Source: Rossellomorea sp. SC111
GTDB taxonomy: Bacteria; Bacillota; Bacilli; Bacillales; Bacillaceae_B
DNA length: 64,000 nt
Assembly: GCF_024733565.1 (NCBI RefSeq)
Contig: NZ_JANIOC010000012.1
Location: 94,113-158,112, forward strand
Direction of reading: 5' to 3'
Shown here: piece by piece, positions 30,527 to 39,175 of the stretch
Layout: every line of letters begins with the position of its first letter
Numbering within the stretch: position 1 is the stretch's first letter
Notes under the pieces: generated by a model
What the model saw: only the letters and a program-made list of their open reading frames with translations
Told to the model about the DNA's origin: nothing
The model's database searches: none
Program-made: the position numbers and the translations under genes

Positions 30527-31789
30527 ATGGAAGAGTTAACAATCTCTAGCTTAGAAAATATGAAGCTGAAAGAGCTTTACGAGCTAGCCAAACAATACAA
30601 AGTTTCTTATTATAGTAAATTAACAAAAAAAGAACTGATTTTTGCCATCCTTAAAGTTCGTGCAGAACAAGAAGGCTTCTTTTTCATGGAAGGTGTCCTG
30701 GAGATCATCCAATCAGAAGGCTTCGGTTTCTTACGTCCGATCAACTATTCTCCGAGCTCTGAGGATATTTATATTTCGGCGTCACAAATCCGTCGTTTCG
30801 ACCTTCGAAACGGGGATAAAGTATCGGGAAAAGTACGTCCTCCGAAAGAAAACGAGCGTTATTTCGGACTGCTTCATGTTGAAATGGTTAACGGGGAAGA
30901 GCCTGATTCTGCGAAAGAGCGTGTGCATTTCCCAGGATTGACGCCTTTATACCCTGACCGTCAAATGAAGCTTGAAACAGAACCGAATAAAATTTCTACA
31001 CGTATCATGGATCTGATTGCACCAGTCGGATTTGGACAACGTGGGTTAGTCGTGGCCCCGCCTAAAGCCGGTAAGACGATGCTGATCAAAGAAATCGCCA
31101 ATTCGATCACGACGAATCATCCGGAAGCGGAATTGATCATCCTTCTGATCGATGAGCGTCCAGAGGAAGTAACGGACATCGAACGTTCCGTAGAAGCGGA
31201 AGTAGTAAGCTCTACTTTTGATGAAGTTCCGGAAAACCACATCAAAGTGGCCGAGCTCGTGCTTGAGCGCGCTATGCGTCTGGTGGAGCACAAACGTGAC
31301 GTCATCATCCTGATGGATAGTATCACTCGTCTTGCACGTGCGTATAACCTGGTCATCCCTCCAAGTGGAAGAACTCTTTCAGGTGGTATCGACCCTGCGG
31401 CGTTCCACCGTCCGAAACGATTCTTCGGGGCTGCCCGTAACATTGAAGAGGGCGGAAGCTTGACGGTTCTTGCGACGGCGCTTGTCGACACAGGATCACG
31501 TATGGATGATGTCATATATGAAGAATTCAAAGGGACAGGTAACCTTGAACTCCATCTGGACCGTTCCCTTGCAGAGAGACGTATCTTCCCGGCCATCGAC
31601 ATCCGTCGTTCCGGAACGCGTCGTGAAGAACTTCTCATCAAACCGGATCACCTTGAAAAACTGTGGGCCATCAGAAAAGCCATGTCCGATCAGCCTGATT
31701 TCGCCGAGAAGCTTATGCGCAAGCTGAAGCAATCGAAGACGAATGAAGAGTTTTTCAATGTCTTGACAGAAGAGTCGAAGAAGCGTTAA
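30527..31789 (+). CDS. rho: Transcription termination factor Rho
   Basis: Hexameric RNA-dependent helicase ending transcription at unstructured RNA. The 420 residues show the N-terminal Rho domain, the cold-shock-like RNA-binding fold (EGFGFLRPINYSPSSEDIY), and the ATPase core with the P-loop APPKAGKT at about 177-184, DERPEEVTD and the Q/R-loop region LARAYNLVIPPSGRTLSGG. The ribosome site is poor (GTGGTG), in keeping with low expression. Between glpX and rpmE as in B. subtilis. Confidence 0.96.
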   Translation: MEELTISSLENMKLKELYELAKQYKVSYYSKLTKKELIFAILKVRAEQEGFFFMEGVLEIIQSEGFGFLRPINYSPSSEDIYISASQIRRFDLRNGDKVSGKVRPPKENERYFGLLHVEMVNGEEPDSAKERVHFPGLTPLYPDRQMKLETEPNKISTRIMDLIAPVGFGQRGLVVAPPKAGKTMLIKEIANSITTNHPEAELIILLIDERPEEVTDIERSVEAEVVSSTFDEVPENHIKVAELVLERAMRLVEHKRDVIILMDSITRLARAYNLVIPPSGRTLSGGIDPAAFHRPKRFFGAARNIEEGGSLTVLATALVDTGSRMDDVIYEEFKGTGNLELHLDRSLAERRIFPAIDIRRSGTRREELLIKPDHLEKLWAIRKAMSDQPDFAEKLMRKLKQSKTNEEFFNVLTEESKKR

Positions 31790-31848
31790 TCTAATAATCG
31801 AATGATTTTTAATAGACAAAGGGTGACTGGAATTCCCAATTTTGCAGC

Positions 31849-31877
31849 TTGCAAAAAACTCTTGTCCTTGTTATAAT
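31849..31877 (+). promoter_or_regulatory. rpmE promoter
   Basis: TTGCAA (31849-31854), a 17-bp spacer and TATAAT (31872-31877), a strong sigma-A promoter giving a ~125-base leader before rpmE. Confidence 0.75.
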
Positions 31878-32011
31878 AGTGTCAATGTGTTTTTAAAAAC
31901 TGGATGTGGTAAGGGGCTGGCTATTACTCTCATGCTTATGCTCATATCACATATATCTTCGTAATAAATTACTCTGTCTCAGATGATTCAGGGCGGAAGG
32001 AGATGAAAGAA

Positions 32012-32224
32012 ATGAAATCAGGAATTCATCCTAAGTACAACACGATCAAAGTTAGCTGTGCTTGCGGTAACGAATTTGAAACTGGTTCTGTAGCGGAAGA
32101 AATGCGCGTTGAGGTATGTTCTGAATGCCATCCATTCTACACAGGACGTCAGAAATTCGCTGACGCTGGTGGACGTGTTGACCGTTTCAACAAAAAATAC
32201 GGTCTTAAAAATCAACAACAATAA
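32012..32224 (+). CDS. rpmE: 50S ribosomal protein L31 (zinc type)
   Basis: Large-subunit protein at the central protuberance. The 70 residues keep the zinc-binding cysteines (CACG and [10 protein letters not shown]), so this is the zinc-containing RpmE, not the zinc-free paralogue. AAGGAG (31997-32002) abuts the ATG at 32003, so the in-frame ATG at 32012 is the real start and also fits the family's N-terminus MKxGIHP. Confidence 0.96.
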   Translation: MKSGIHPKYNTIKVSCACGNEFETGSVAEEMRVEVCSECHPFYTGRQKFADAGGRVDRFNKKYGLKNQQQ

Positions 32225-32290
32225 TGAAGAGTCAGAAGGCCGCATCGTACGTCTTTGTGCGTAGGTGCGCACCCTTCTCTTCTATTAGAA

Positions 32291-32327
32291 AAACAGGCAA
32301 GGATCTTCATGCTTGCCTGTTTTTTAT
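32291..32327 (+). terminator. Terminator after rpmE
   Basis: AAACAGGCAAG / CTTGCCTGTTT perfect 11-bp stem, 10-nt loop, then TTTATT. A second terminator-like stem AGAGGCAG / CTGTGCCTCT with T8 follows at 32356-32391; no gene lies between them. Confidence 0.88.
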
Positions 32328-32355
32328 TACGTTTAAAGCAAATGGTTGAAGAAAT

Positions 32356-32391
32356 AGAGGCAGTTCCAATTGAGCTGTGCCTCTTTTTTTC
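32356..32391 (+). terminator. Second terminator between rpmE and tdk
   Basis: AGAGGCA...TGCCTCT stem with T8. It might end read-through or a short untranslated RNA from the intervening 30 bp. Confidence 0.7.
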
Positions 32392-32521
32392 TGCCAAATT
32401 ACCGGATTTTGAGCATTATTCCCGTACATAAAGGAATGCTTTATACTAATGAGTAGTCCGTTTTCACTAACAGCCAGGCTGTTTTTTATAGATCAATGTG
32501 TAAGGAAGGAGAGGCGCTTTC

Positions 32522-33133
32522 GTGTATGTCATGAAACAAACGGGTTGGGTAGAAGTCATTTGCGGCAGCATGTTCTCAGGGAAATCCGAAGAACTGATCC
32601 GCCGGGTCCGACGCACTCAATTTGCCAAACAAGAAATTGCTGTGTATAAGCCAAAACTAGATAATCGCTACAGCGATGAGTCGGTTGTATCTCATAATGG
32701 TACCTCTGTCATCGCCAAAGCAGTCGAGGAGTCAAGCGTGATCCTTGATGACCTGAATCCAGAGGTGGATGTCGTAGCCATCGATGAGGTTCAGTTTTTT
32801 GACGAAGGCATCGTCGACGTCGTCCAGAAATTAGCGAACAGCGGATACCGTGTCATCCTCGCAGGTCTAGATCAGGATTTCCGCGGGGAACCATTCGGCC
32901 CGATGCCGGACTTGATGTCCATTGCTGAGCAAGTGACAAAACTCCAAGCCGTTTGCGCCGTTTGCGGCTCTCCGGCAAGCCGGACGCAGCGCCTGATCAA
33001 TGGTGAACCGGCTTGTTACGATGATCCCGTCATACTCGTCGGGGCATCAGAAGCCTATGAGCCACGTTGCCGCCATCATCATGAAGTGCCGACCGGTATG
33101 AGCGTTACTCCGGATATGGTGAAGGAAGTATAA
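32522..33133 (+). CDS. tdk: Thymidine kinase
   Basis: Phosphorylates thymidine in the salvage pathway. Type II enzyme with P-loop GSMFSGKS at residues 15-22, the DEVQFFD Walker B region, and zinc-ribbon cysteines CAVCG and CRHHH; 203 residues. The start is GTG 32522, giving MYVMKQTGW, which fits the B. subtilis N-terminus MYIMKQSGW; AAGGAGAGG lies ~9 bases upstream. Between rpmE and prfA as in B. subtilis. Confidence 0.95.
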   Translation: MYVMKQTGWVEVICGSMFSGKSEELIRRVRRTQFAKQEIAVYKPKLDNRYSDESVVSHNGTSVIAKAVEESSVILDDLNPEVDVVAIDEVQFFDEGIVDVVQKLANSGYRVILAGLDQDFRGEPFGPMPDLMSIAEQVTKLQAVCAVCGSPASRTQRLINGEPACYDDPVILVGASEAYEPRCRHHHEVPTGMSVTPDMVKEV

Positions 33134-33142
33134 TTTTCTTTT

Positions 33143-33177
33143 GAACAAAGTCTCAGGTTTGGGGCTTTGTTTTTTTG
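33143..33177 (+). terminator. Terminator after tdk
   Basis: AACAAAGTC / GGCTTTGTT stem followed by TTTTTTG. Confidence 0.8.
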
Positions 33178-33272
33178 TTTTCAAGGAAAATACCATGTTT
33201 TCTCTGGTTTCACGCCTCATTTTGCTTCATTGAGATTGAAAGTTTTATCTGAAAAGGCGTCTGCGGACGGGA

Positions 33273-33320
33273 ATTGCGTCATTTTCGACGGCGATTGCGT
33301 CATTATACGATTTATTGCGT
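33273..33320. repeat. Tandem ATTGCGTCATT boxes, ~21-bp spacing
   Basis: ATTGCGTCATT at 33273 and 33294 and a partial ATTGCGTTTTT at 33313 recur every 19-21 bp, two DNA turns, in a ~290-bp gap with no gene. A reverse-orientation pair with 21-22 bp spacing is at 44482-44512. Confidence 0.6.
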
Positions 33321-33421
33321 TTTTTAACATATATTACCTATAATCATATCGATACCTTCAAACCTGACCAGTGCATAACCACCACCCTGCAGGAAAACCT
33401 AACAGCAGGAGGTGTGAAAGC

Positions 33422-33874
33422 ATGAAAAAATTACTGTTAGCTTTATCTTTTACCGTTTTCTTTCTTTTGATTACAGCTTGCGGCGTGAATCAGGAGTCGG
33501 AATACGGTGTGCATAATGACAGCGGCGGTACCCGTTTCATCGATAATCGAAAAGCAGAGATGGATAAGCGCCAGGATAAAAATGTGCGGGAAATCACTGA
33601 TCAAAATCCCAATTTCCCTAACTTGACCAATTCGCAGGGTACGACTTCCACGACAACCGGTGTGTATGAAGACAAAGCCCGTGAAGTGGTAAGGGATTAT
33701 TCGAAATTCCAGCCTGATGAGGTGTGGATCAATGGGAATCAAATGTGGGTGACGGCCCATACGAAGAAGGAAATGAACATGGCGGAGACCGATAAAGAGG
33801 AAGCCATGCTCAAAGACAAATTACAAAGAGCGATTCCTCGTTACGATATCAATGTGAAAATCACCGAAAGATAA
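33422..33874 (+). CDS. YhcN/YlaJ-type sporulation lipoprotein
   Basis: A 150-residue secreted lipoprotein: signal peptide with lipobox LITAC, Cys at residue ~20, then a polar N-terminal part and a C-terminal region (VWINGNQMWVTA...IPRYDINVKITER) resembling the YhcN/YlaJ family found in the spore inner membrane. GGAGGTGTGAAAGC leads to ATG 33422. Upstream of prfA, with its own terminator. Function in germination or sporulation is inferred from family only. Confidence 0.7.
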   Translation: MKKLLLALSFTVFFLLITACGVNQESEYGVHNDSGGTRFIDNRKAEMDKRQDKNVREITDQNPNFPNLTNSQGTTSTTTGVYEDKAREVVRDYSKFQPDEVWINGNQMWVTAHTKKEMNMAETDKEEAMLKDKLQRAIPRYDINVKITER

Positions 33875-33877
33875 TGG

Positions 33878-33908
33878 AAGGGGGGAGCTCATCGGCTGCC
33901 CCTTTTTC
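33878..33908 (+). terminator. Terminator after the lipoprotein gene
   Basis: AAGGGGGGAGC / GCTGCCCCTTTTT stem with short loop and T-run. Confidence 0.8.
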
Positions 33909-33943
33909 ACAAGAATCCCCCCTGTCCCCATCCCCGTTCTTCC

Positions 33944-33972
33944 TTGTGTTTACATACACCGTATAATATAAT
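33944..33972 (+). promoter_or_regulatory. prfA promoter
   Basis: TTGTGT (33944-33949), 17-bp spacer, TATAAT (33967-33972); an overlapping TATAAT at 33962 also exists. Start would be ~30 bases before the prfA GTG. Confidence 0.6.
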
Positions 33973-34007
33973 TGTACTGTTATGGATTAAAATTGAGGTG
34001 AATAGCT

Positions 34008-35078
34008 GTGTTCGATCGTTTACAAGCAGTGGAAGATCGCTATGATAAGTTAAATGAACTATTGAGTGATCCAGAAATTGTGAATGACCCAAAGAAGCTA
34101 AGAGATTATTCAAAAGAACAATCAGACATCCAAGCAACGGTAGAAGCTTATCGAGAATATAAAGAATTGACCGGGCAGTTTAAAGACGCGAAGGCGATGC
34201 TGGATGATAAGCTTGATGCTGATATGCGTGAAATGGTGAAGGAAGAAGTTTCCGAGCTTGAAGAGCAAATCGAAGCGTTGGAAGCCCGTCTGAAAATATT
34301 ATTGATTCCGAAAGACCCGAACGATGATAAGAACGTAATCATGGAGGTTCGTGGTGCTGCAGGTGGAGATGAAGCAGCCCTGTTTGCCGGTGACTTATAC
34401 CGCATGTACAGTCGCTTTGCTGAAGCGCAAGGCTGGAAGATCGAAGTCATGGAAGCGAACTCCACTGGTGTCGGTGGTTACAAAGAGATCATCTTCATGA
34501 TCAACGGAAACGGCGCATTTTCCAAAATGAAATATGAAAACGGGGCACACCGCGTGCAACGTGTACCTGAAACAGAATCCGGCGGACGTATCCATACGTC
34601 GACGGCAACGGTAGCCTGCCTGCCGGAAGCGGAAGAAGTCGAAGTGGACATCCACGATAAAGATATCCGTGTCGATACCTTCGCATCCAGTGGCCCTGGT
34701 GGACAAAGTGTTAATACCACCATGTCTGCCGTGCGACTGACCCACGTGCCGACAGGTGTCGTCGTATCATGTCAGGATGAAAAATCACAAATCAAGAACA
34801 AAGAGAAAGCCATGAAAGTATTGCGTGCCCGCGTGTACGATAAATTCCAGCGTGAAGTCCAAGCGGAATACGATGCAAATCGTAAATCTGCCGTTGGTAC
34901 CGGTGACCGTTCCGAGCGTATCCGTACGTACAATTTCCCACAAAACCGCGTCACGGATCACCGTATCGGCCTGACGATCCAGAAGCTTGATCAAATCCTT
35001 GAAGGAAAGATGGATGAAGTCATCGATGCATTGATCATCGAAGATCAGTCCAAACTTCTTGAGAGACTGGAAGAATAG
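34008..35078 (+). CDS. prfA: Peptide chain release factor 1
   Basis: Recognises UAA and UAG and triggers peptide release. The 356 residues include the GGQ hydrolysis motif at about 231-233 ([12 protein letters not shown]) and the class I release-factor core. GTG start at 34008 with GAGGTGA 7-8 bases upstream. The downstream gene prmC, which methylates the GGQ glutamine, starts two bases after the stop, so the two are coupled. Confidence 0.96.
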   Translation: MFDRLQAVEDRYDKLNELLSDPEIVNDPKKLRDYSKEQSDIQATVEAYREYKELTGQFKDAKAMLDDKLDADMREMVKEEVSELEEQIEALEARLKILLIPKDPNDDKNVIMEVRGAAGGDEAALFAGDLYRMYSRFAEAQGWKIEVMEANSTGVGGYKEIIFMINGNGAFSKMKYENGAHRVQRVPETESGGRIHTSTATVACLPEAEEVEVDIHDKDIRVDTFASSGPGGQSVNTTMSAVRLTHVPTGVVVSCQDEKSQIKNKEKAMKVLRARVYDKFQREVQAEYDANRKSAVGTGDRSERIRTYNFPQNRVTDHRIGLTIQKLDQILEGKMDEVIDALIIEDQSKLLERLEE

Positions 35079-35080
35079 TC

Positions 35081-35947
35081 ATGGTGACGGTATTTGAAGC
35101 CCTGAAATGGGCTTCTTCTTTTTTAGTCGAAAGTGGCCGCGATGAGAATGTGGGAGAGATTTACTTGCGGCATTTAATGGACATGTCACGATCACAGCTG
35201 CTGGCAGAACAGCGAAGGTCCGTCCCTCCAGAAAAGTGGGACGAATTCCAGGAGGGGATCCGGCGGCATGTAGGTGGCGTCCCGATTCAGCATATCATCG
35301 GGACTGAGGAGTTTTATGGCCGGGAGTTTGTGGTGAATGAGCATGTGCTGATTCCGAGACCGGAAACGGAAGAATTGATCTATTATGGTTTGCAGAAGAT
35401 GAAGGATCTGTTTGGTGATGTGGATACTTCTTTACAGGCTGTCGATGTCGGAACGGGGAGCGGTGCGATTGCGGTAACGTTAAAGCTCGAATCGGAGCGT
35501 CTGCCTCTTGAGATGATGGCTGTGGACATTTCTCCTGAAGCACTGGCGGTTGCCAGGGAGAATAGCAAGAGACTCGACGCAGATGTTCGCTTTTTTGAAG
35601 GAGATCTGCTGAAGCCATTGATTGAAGACGGAGTGAAGCTGGATATTCTTCTATCCAATCCTCCCTACATCCCACTGACAGATCGCGAAACTCTATCAGA
35701 TGTCGTCATCGATCATGAACCGGAACTCGCATTATTTGGCGGGGAAGACGGATATGATCTGTATAAACGATTTATGGAAGAACTGCCTCTTGTCATGAAA
35801 GAAAAATTCCTGATCGGCTTTGAAGTCGGAGTCGGTCAGGGAGAGACGGTGGCGGATCTCCTGCGTGCGACCTTCCCGGATGCCGAGACAGAAGTCGTCC
35901 ATGACATCAATGGGAAAGATCGTATGGTGTTTTGTATGAAGAAATAA
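35081..35947 (+). CDS. prmC: Release factor glutamine methyltransferase
   Basis: SAM-dependent N5-methylation of the GGQ glutamine of release factors. The 288 residues have the N-terminal helical domain, the SAM-binding strand AVDVGTGSGAIAVTLK and the catalytic NPPYIP at about 193-198. There is no strong ribosome site, but the start follows the prfA stop by two bases. One dispersed GGTCCGTCCCTC word lies inside the gene (35217-35228) and is read as part of RRSVPPE, a rare coding copy. Confidence 0.95.
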   Translation: MVTVFEALKWASSFLVESGRDENVGEIYLRHLMDMSRSQLLAEQRRSVPPEKWDEFQEGIRRHVGGVPIQHIIGTEEFYGREFVVNEHVLIPRPETEELIYYGLQKMKDLFGDVDTSLQAVDVGTGSGAIAVTLKLESERLPLEMMAVDISPEALAVARENSKRLDADVRFFEGDLLKPLIEDGVKLDILLSNPPYIPLTDRETLSDVVIDHEPELALFGGEDGYDLYKRFMEELPLVMKEKFLIGFEVGVGQGETVADLLRATFPDAETEVVHDINGKDRMVFCMKK

Positions 35948-35956
35948 GGATGTATG

Positions 35957-35988
35957 CCCTCGATTATAGTGATCGGGGGTGTTTTTTT
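35957..35988 (+). terminator. Terminator after prmC
   Basis: CCCTCGAT / ATCGGGGG stem (one wobble), 7-nt loop, then TTTTTTT. Confidence 0.8.
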
Positions 35989-36045
35989 GTGGGAAAACAA
36001 ACTGTTCTAAACTATTCAAAGAGGTAATCGAGGTAATCTCATAAG

Positions 36046-36169
36046 TTGATTGAAGCGGAAGGTGCTCGACTCCTGCGGGAAAAGCGGGAAAGTTGAGACC
36101 CCACAGGGCAAAGCCCGAGGAGGCTCAACTCACGCCCCGCGGAAAGCGAGCACCTGCAGCGGAAATCAA
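36046..36169 (+). repeat. Outer (B) module alone, 124 bp, without inner module
   Basis: Same termini as the composite at 28822, but the sequence runs straight from GCGGGAAAGT to TGAGACCCC with no inner module. It is therefore the uninterrupted form. It lies between prmC and spoIIR. Confidence 0.9.
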
Positions 36170-36216
36170 CCAGCACTCGCTTTTCAAAAGCCACAAGTTT
36201 ATAAAACATTCTTATA

Positions 36217-36252
36217 AAAATAACATTTTCCCAAACAAAAATGTTATTTTAC
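36217..36252. terminator. A/T-rich hairpin before spoIIR
   Basis: AAATAACATTTT / AAAATGTTATTT perfect 12-bp stem with T-run; could terminate read-through ahead of spoIIR. Confidence 0.55.
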
Positions 36253-36254
36253 TA

Positions 36255-36283
36255 GTTTAAGATTCCCCCATTTTGACCACACT
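36255..36283 (+). promoter_or_regulatory. Candidate sigma-F promoter for spoIIR
   Basis: GTTTA (36255-36259), 15 bp, GACCACACT (36275-36283) resembles the sigma-F pattern GywTA-N15-GgnrAnAnT with two mismatches in the -10. spoIIR is known to be a sigma-F gene in B. subtilis. Confidence 0.5.
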
Positions 36284-36304
36284 GTTTACCAAGGGGGAGA
36301 GGAC

Positions 36305-37144
36305 ATGAAAACAAAACACACAGTACTATTGTATATCTTGATTCTATCATTAGGAACGATTCTAAGTTTATATATACCGAAGCAGGAAATGGCGGCACAG
36401 GAGACGATGGTGATCCCGGAGGAAGCGATTCGTCTGCGGATCCTGGCTAATAGTGATCTGGATGGGGATCAAAACGTGAAAAGACTCGTCCGGGATGAAG
36501 TCAACAAAGAGATTACGAAATGGGTATCGACCCTGACGTCACAGGATGAGGCGAAAGCAGTCATCAAGGAAGGATTGCCGCAGCTTCAGAAAATTGCAGA
36601 AGACGTCGTGGCGGCTGAAGGCATGGATCAATCAGTGAAAGTAGAGTTTGGCAAAGTGGACTTTCCCACTAAGCTATATGGTCAGTATCTTTATCCGGCT
36701 GGTGAGTACGAGGCGGTGTTGATCACACTTGGTAAAGGGGAAGGTGCCAACTGGTGGTGCGTCCTGTATCCGCCGCTATGCTTCCTGGATTTCTCTACTG
36801 GAAATGCCGTAAGAAGCACGGGCTTTGAAACGAAAGTGCAGGCAAGTGGTAATGAGGTAACCGAAGTGGATCCTGAAGACGCAGTGAGTGAAGATGTTGA
36901 ACAACCTGAAGATGATACCATCGCTTATAAGCAAGTCGAAGTAGAAGCAGTTGAAGCTGGTGTGATTGATGAGGAAGAAAAGGAAGAGGCGCCGGTTGAA
37001 GAAGAGGTGAAAAAGCAGGAAGAACAAGTTGAGGAAAAAGTAGAAAAACCAGAAGAACCTGTTTTTGTGGAAGATCAGGATGAGGAAGAAGTCGAAGTTC
37101 GATTCTTCGTAGTCGATCTTTTCAAAGGGTTATTCAATAAATAA
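36305..37144 (+). CDS. spoIIR: Stage II sporulation protein R
   Basis: Forespore-made signalling protein that activates SpoIIGA and hence pro-sigma-E in the mother cell. An N-terminal signal/anchor helix (residues ~7-24) is followed by the SpoIIR domain (IRLRILANSDLDGDQNVKR, ANWWCVLYPPLCFLD). The 279 residues exceed the ~224 of B. subtilis: after about residue 180 there is an acidic tail of Glu, Val, Asp and Lys ending in a hydrophobic FFVVDLFKGLF. AAGGGGGAGAGG precedes the ATG. A sigma-F-like promoter lies upstream. Confidence 0.93.
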   Translation: MKTKHTVLLYILILSLGTILSLYIPKQEMAAQETMVIPEEAIRLRILANSDLDGDQNVKRLVRDEVNKEITKWVSTLTSQDEAKAVIKEGLPQLQKIAEDVVAAEGMDQSVKVEFGKVDFPTKLYGQYLYPAGEYEAVLITLGKGEGANWWCVLYPPLCFLDFSTGNAVRSTGFETKVQASGNEVTEVDPEDAVSEDVEQPEDDTIAYKQVEVEAVEAGVIDEEEKEEAPVEEEVKKQEEQVEEKVEKPEEPVFVEDQDEEEVEVRFFVVDLFKGLFNK

Positions 37145-37150
37145 AGTGAG

Positions 37151-37184
37151 AAGCTTCATCCCCCTTGAGATGAAGCTTTTTCTT
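37151..37184 (+). terminator. Terminator after spoIIR
   Basis: AAGCTTCATC / GATGAAGCTT perfect 10-bp stem, 8-nt loop, then TTTCTTATTT. Confidence 0.88.
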
Positions 37185-37282
37185 ATTTCAAGAAAGTCTA
37201 TCTTTCTAGCATTTTTTGTTCTATTCTCCTTCTCCTCTCATACATTGATACTAGAGGATGAGAGAAAAGGGAGGATGAAAGG

Positions 37283-37723
37283 ATGTTGAAAGTGATCCGC
37301 CAGGCAACGAGTGAGGATATTCATGAAGTAGTGGCCTTCTTGATGAAAGCAGGATTAAGCACGGAAGGCATTAAACATAGCATTGATTGTTTTTTAGTAG
37401 TGGAAGATTCGGAAAACCGGTTGATTGGGACGCTGGGAATCGAGGTGCAGGAGAAAATCGGCCTCCTTCGTTCACTTGTTGTCACGTCTTCTTTTGAAAG
37501 TGAAGAGTTATTTGCTCTCTTCCAGGAGATTTTAAAGCTTGCGAAAGAAAAAGATCTGACGCGTCTTTATTTGATTTCCAATCGAAAAGCGTCCCTCGCG
37601 TTCTTTGATCTGTTAGGTTTTCAGCAGGAAACAGCACCCGTTGTGGATGAGTTGGAGAATTTTATTCATGCGAAGAAGTTATCCACTGTGGATAACTGCA
37701 TCACCATGAAATTGGATTTATAG
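37283..37723 (+). CDS. ywlB: GNAT-family acetyltransferase YwlB
   Basis: Predicted acetyl-CoA-dependent N-acetyltransferase of unknown substrate, 146 residues. The fold elements are visible (FLMKAGLSTEGI near the N-terminus, IGTLGIEV, LLRSLVV, YLISNRKASLAFFDLLGF), but the usual acetyl-CoA loop RxxGxG is degenerate. By position it is the YwlB counterpart. GGGAGGATGAAAGG leads to the ATG. Its last ~80 bases contain DnaA boxes that belong to the downstream cluster. Confidence 0.75.
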   Translation: MLKVIRQATSEDIHEVVAFLMKAGLSTEGIKHSIDCFLVVEDSENRLIGTLGIEVQEKIGLLRSLVVTSSFESEELFALFQEILKLAKEKDLTRLYLISNRKASLAFFDLLGFQQETAPVVDELENFIHAKKLSTVDNCITMKLDL

Positions 37724-38242
37724 ATATTTCGACAAGAATTTTAGCGGTGAATACAGGACTGGACCATTCTCATAAAAATGGTTCAGTTTTTTTCGTTTGG
37801 CATTCGACAATATATGAGAAAGCGGTAACTTTTTCTTTTTTCAGATTTATTCACACCATCCACAGGTTTATCCACAATTTTCAACAAGTTACCCTCGGTT
37901 TGTGGATAATACTTGAGAATTCAGGGTGTTTCTTTTATACTTTCAAAAGTATAGGAACGAGTATATTCAGTATTACTACACAAAAAGTGAACAGATTTAG
38001 CTTAGATCGATAAAGGTGGATGACATAGATGATGAAACACTGGATTGTGGAAAGTGATGTGGATAAAAACAAAAGTTATCCACAATTTGTGGATGCCGCG
38101 AAGATTCTTCAGCAGGATGAGGTGGTTGCCTTCCCGACGGAGACGGTTTATGGACTGGGGGCAAATGCCACATCTGATCAGGCTGTAGAGAAAATCTTCA
38201 AAGCGAAGGGAAGGCCATCGGATAATCCACTGATTGTCCACA
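37642..38242. promoter_or_regulatory. DnaA-box cluster upstream of and into ywlC
   Basis: Five perfect TTATCCACA boxes: 37687-37695 (-), 37868-37876 (+), 37901-37909 (-), 38058-38066 (-) and 38076-38084 (+). One-mismatch boxes are at 37642 (-), 37679 (+) and 38234 (+). TTATCCACTGTGGATAA (37679-37695) is a head-to-head pair. B. subtilis has a known strong DnaA-binding site at the ywlC locus that is not an origin, so the cluster is likely conserved in function. Confidence 0.85.
37758..37795 (+). terminator. Terminator after ywlB
   Basis: ACTGGACCATT / AATGGTTCAGT stem (one mismatch), 8-nt loop, then TTTTTTC. Confidence 0.82.
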
Positions 38243-39069
38243 TATCAAATAAAGAGCAGCTGGAGGGGCTGGTTGAAGAGATCCCGGTGGATGCGGCGAA
38301 GCTCATCGATGCGTATTGGCCTGGCCCACTGACGATCATTTTTAAAAATAAGGAAGGCGTATTTTCCGGGAAGGTGACGGCTGGACTCGACACAGTGGGG
38401 ATCCGGATGCCGGACCATCCCGTGGCGCTCTCCATCATAGAGGCAGCGGGGCTTCCGATTGCTGCCCCGAGTGCGAACAGGTCGGGTAAGCCGAGTCCGA
38501 CTACGGCACAGCATGTGATTGATGACCTTGACGGCCGCATCGCCGGAGTCGTCGATGGTGGAGAGACGGGAGTCGGAGTCGAGTCGACGGTGGTGGATTG
38601 TACGGGAGAAATTCCGGTCATTTTGCGTCCAGGAGGCATAACGAAAGAGCAGCTGGAAGAAGTCGTCGGGAAAGTGGAAGTGGATCCTTCCTTAAAAGAA
38701 GGCAAGGGTGCCCCGAAATCACCCGGGATGAAATACACCCACTACGCCCCGGATGCCCCGGTTTATTTAGTGAACGGCACGAAGGAAGATGTGCAGCGAT
38801 TGGTTGATGAGAAAAAGGAAGAAGGGCTCAAGGTTGGCGTTCTGACGACGGAGGAACGGTTGGATTGGTATCAGGCGGATATCATTTTTTCCGTCGGGCG
38901 CCGGGACGACCTGAACACTGTGGCCCAGCATCTCTACGACACATTGCGTGCTTTTAATAGATGTGATGTGGATATCATTTTTGCCGAGATGTTTCCGGAA
39001 GAAGGAGTCGGGCTTGCGATCATGAACCGTCTTCAGAAAGCGGCAGGTTACCGGGTGATAAAAGGATGA
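38029..39069 (+). CDS. ywlC: L-threonylcarbamoyladenylate synthase (Sua5-type YwlC)
   Basis: Makes threonylcarbamoyl-AMP from Thr, bicarbonate and ATP for the t6A37 tRNA modification. The 346 residues carry the YrdC domain ([44 protein letters not shown]) and the extra C-terminal Sua5 domain, so it is the long form. AAAGGTGGATGA precedes tandem ATGs at 38029 and 38032. Its 5' coding part contains three DnaA boxes; DnaA binding may affect its transcription. Confidence 0.94.
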   Translation: MMKHWIVESDVDKNKSYPQFVDAAKILQQDEVVAFPTETVYGLGANATSDQAVEKIFKAKGRPSDNPLIVHISNKEQLEGLVEEIPVDAAKLIDAYWPGPLTIIFKNKEGVFSGKVTAGLDTVGIRMPDHPVALSIIEAAGLPIAAPSANRSGKPSPTTAQHVIDDLDGRIAGVVDGGETGVGVESTVVDCTGEIPVILRPGGITKEQLEEVVGKVEVDPSLKEGKGAPKSPGMKYTHYAPDAPVYLVNGTKEDVQRLVDEKKEEGLKVGVLTTEERLDWYQADIIFSVGRRDDLNTVAQHLYDTLRAFNRCDVDIIFAEMFPEEGVGLAIMNRLQKAAGYRVIKG

Positions 39070-39075
39070 AGGCAA

Positions 39076-39108
39076 CCCCCTATGGTCTTTCATAGGGGGA
39101 TTTATTTT
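39076..39108 (+). terminator. Terminator after ywlC
   Basis: CCCCCTATG / CATAGGGGG perfect 9-bp stem, 6-nt loop, then ATTTATTTT. Confidence 0.82.
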
Positions 39109-39175
39109 GAATTCTAAATCCCTTTGGAGGTGCATAAGTTGTTTTGTAGGCATGTCCGGAGGGGGAAAAAACAAA

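Noticed and set aside
33273..33320. CRISPR-like array
   Set aside because: Units are 8-11 bp with ~10-bp spacing, too short for CRISPR repeats, and no cas genes are present.
37642..38242. DnaA-box cluster as a second replication origin
   Set aside because: No dnaA/dnaN genes and no A/T-rich unwinding region next to the boxes; the ywlC locus is a known non-origin DnaA site in B. subtilis.
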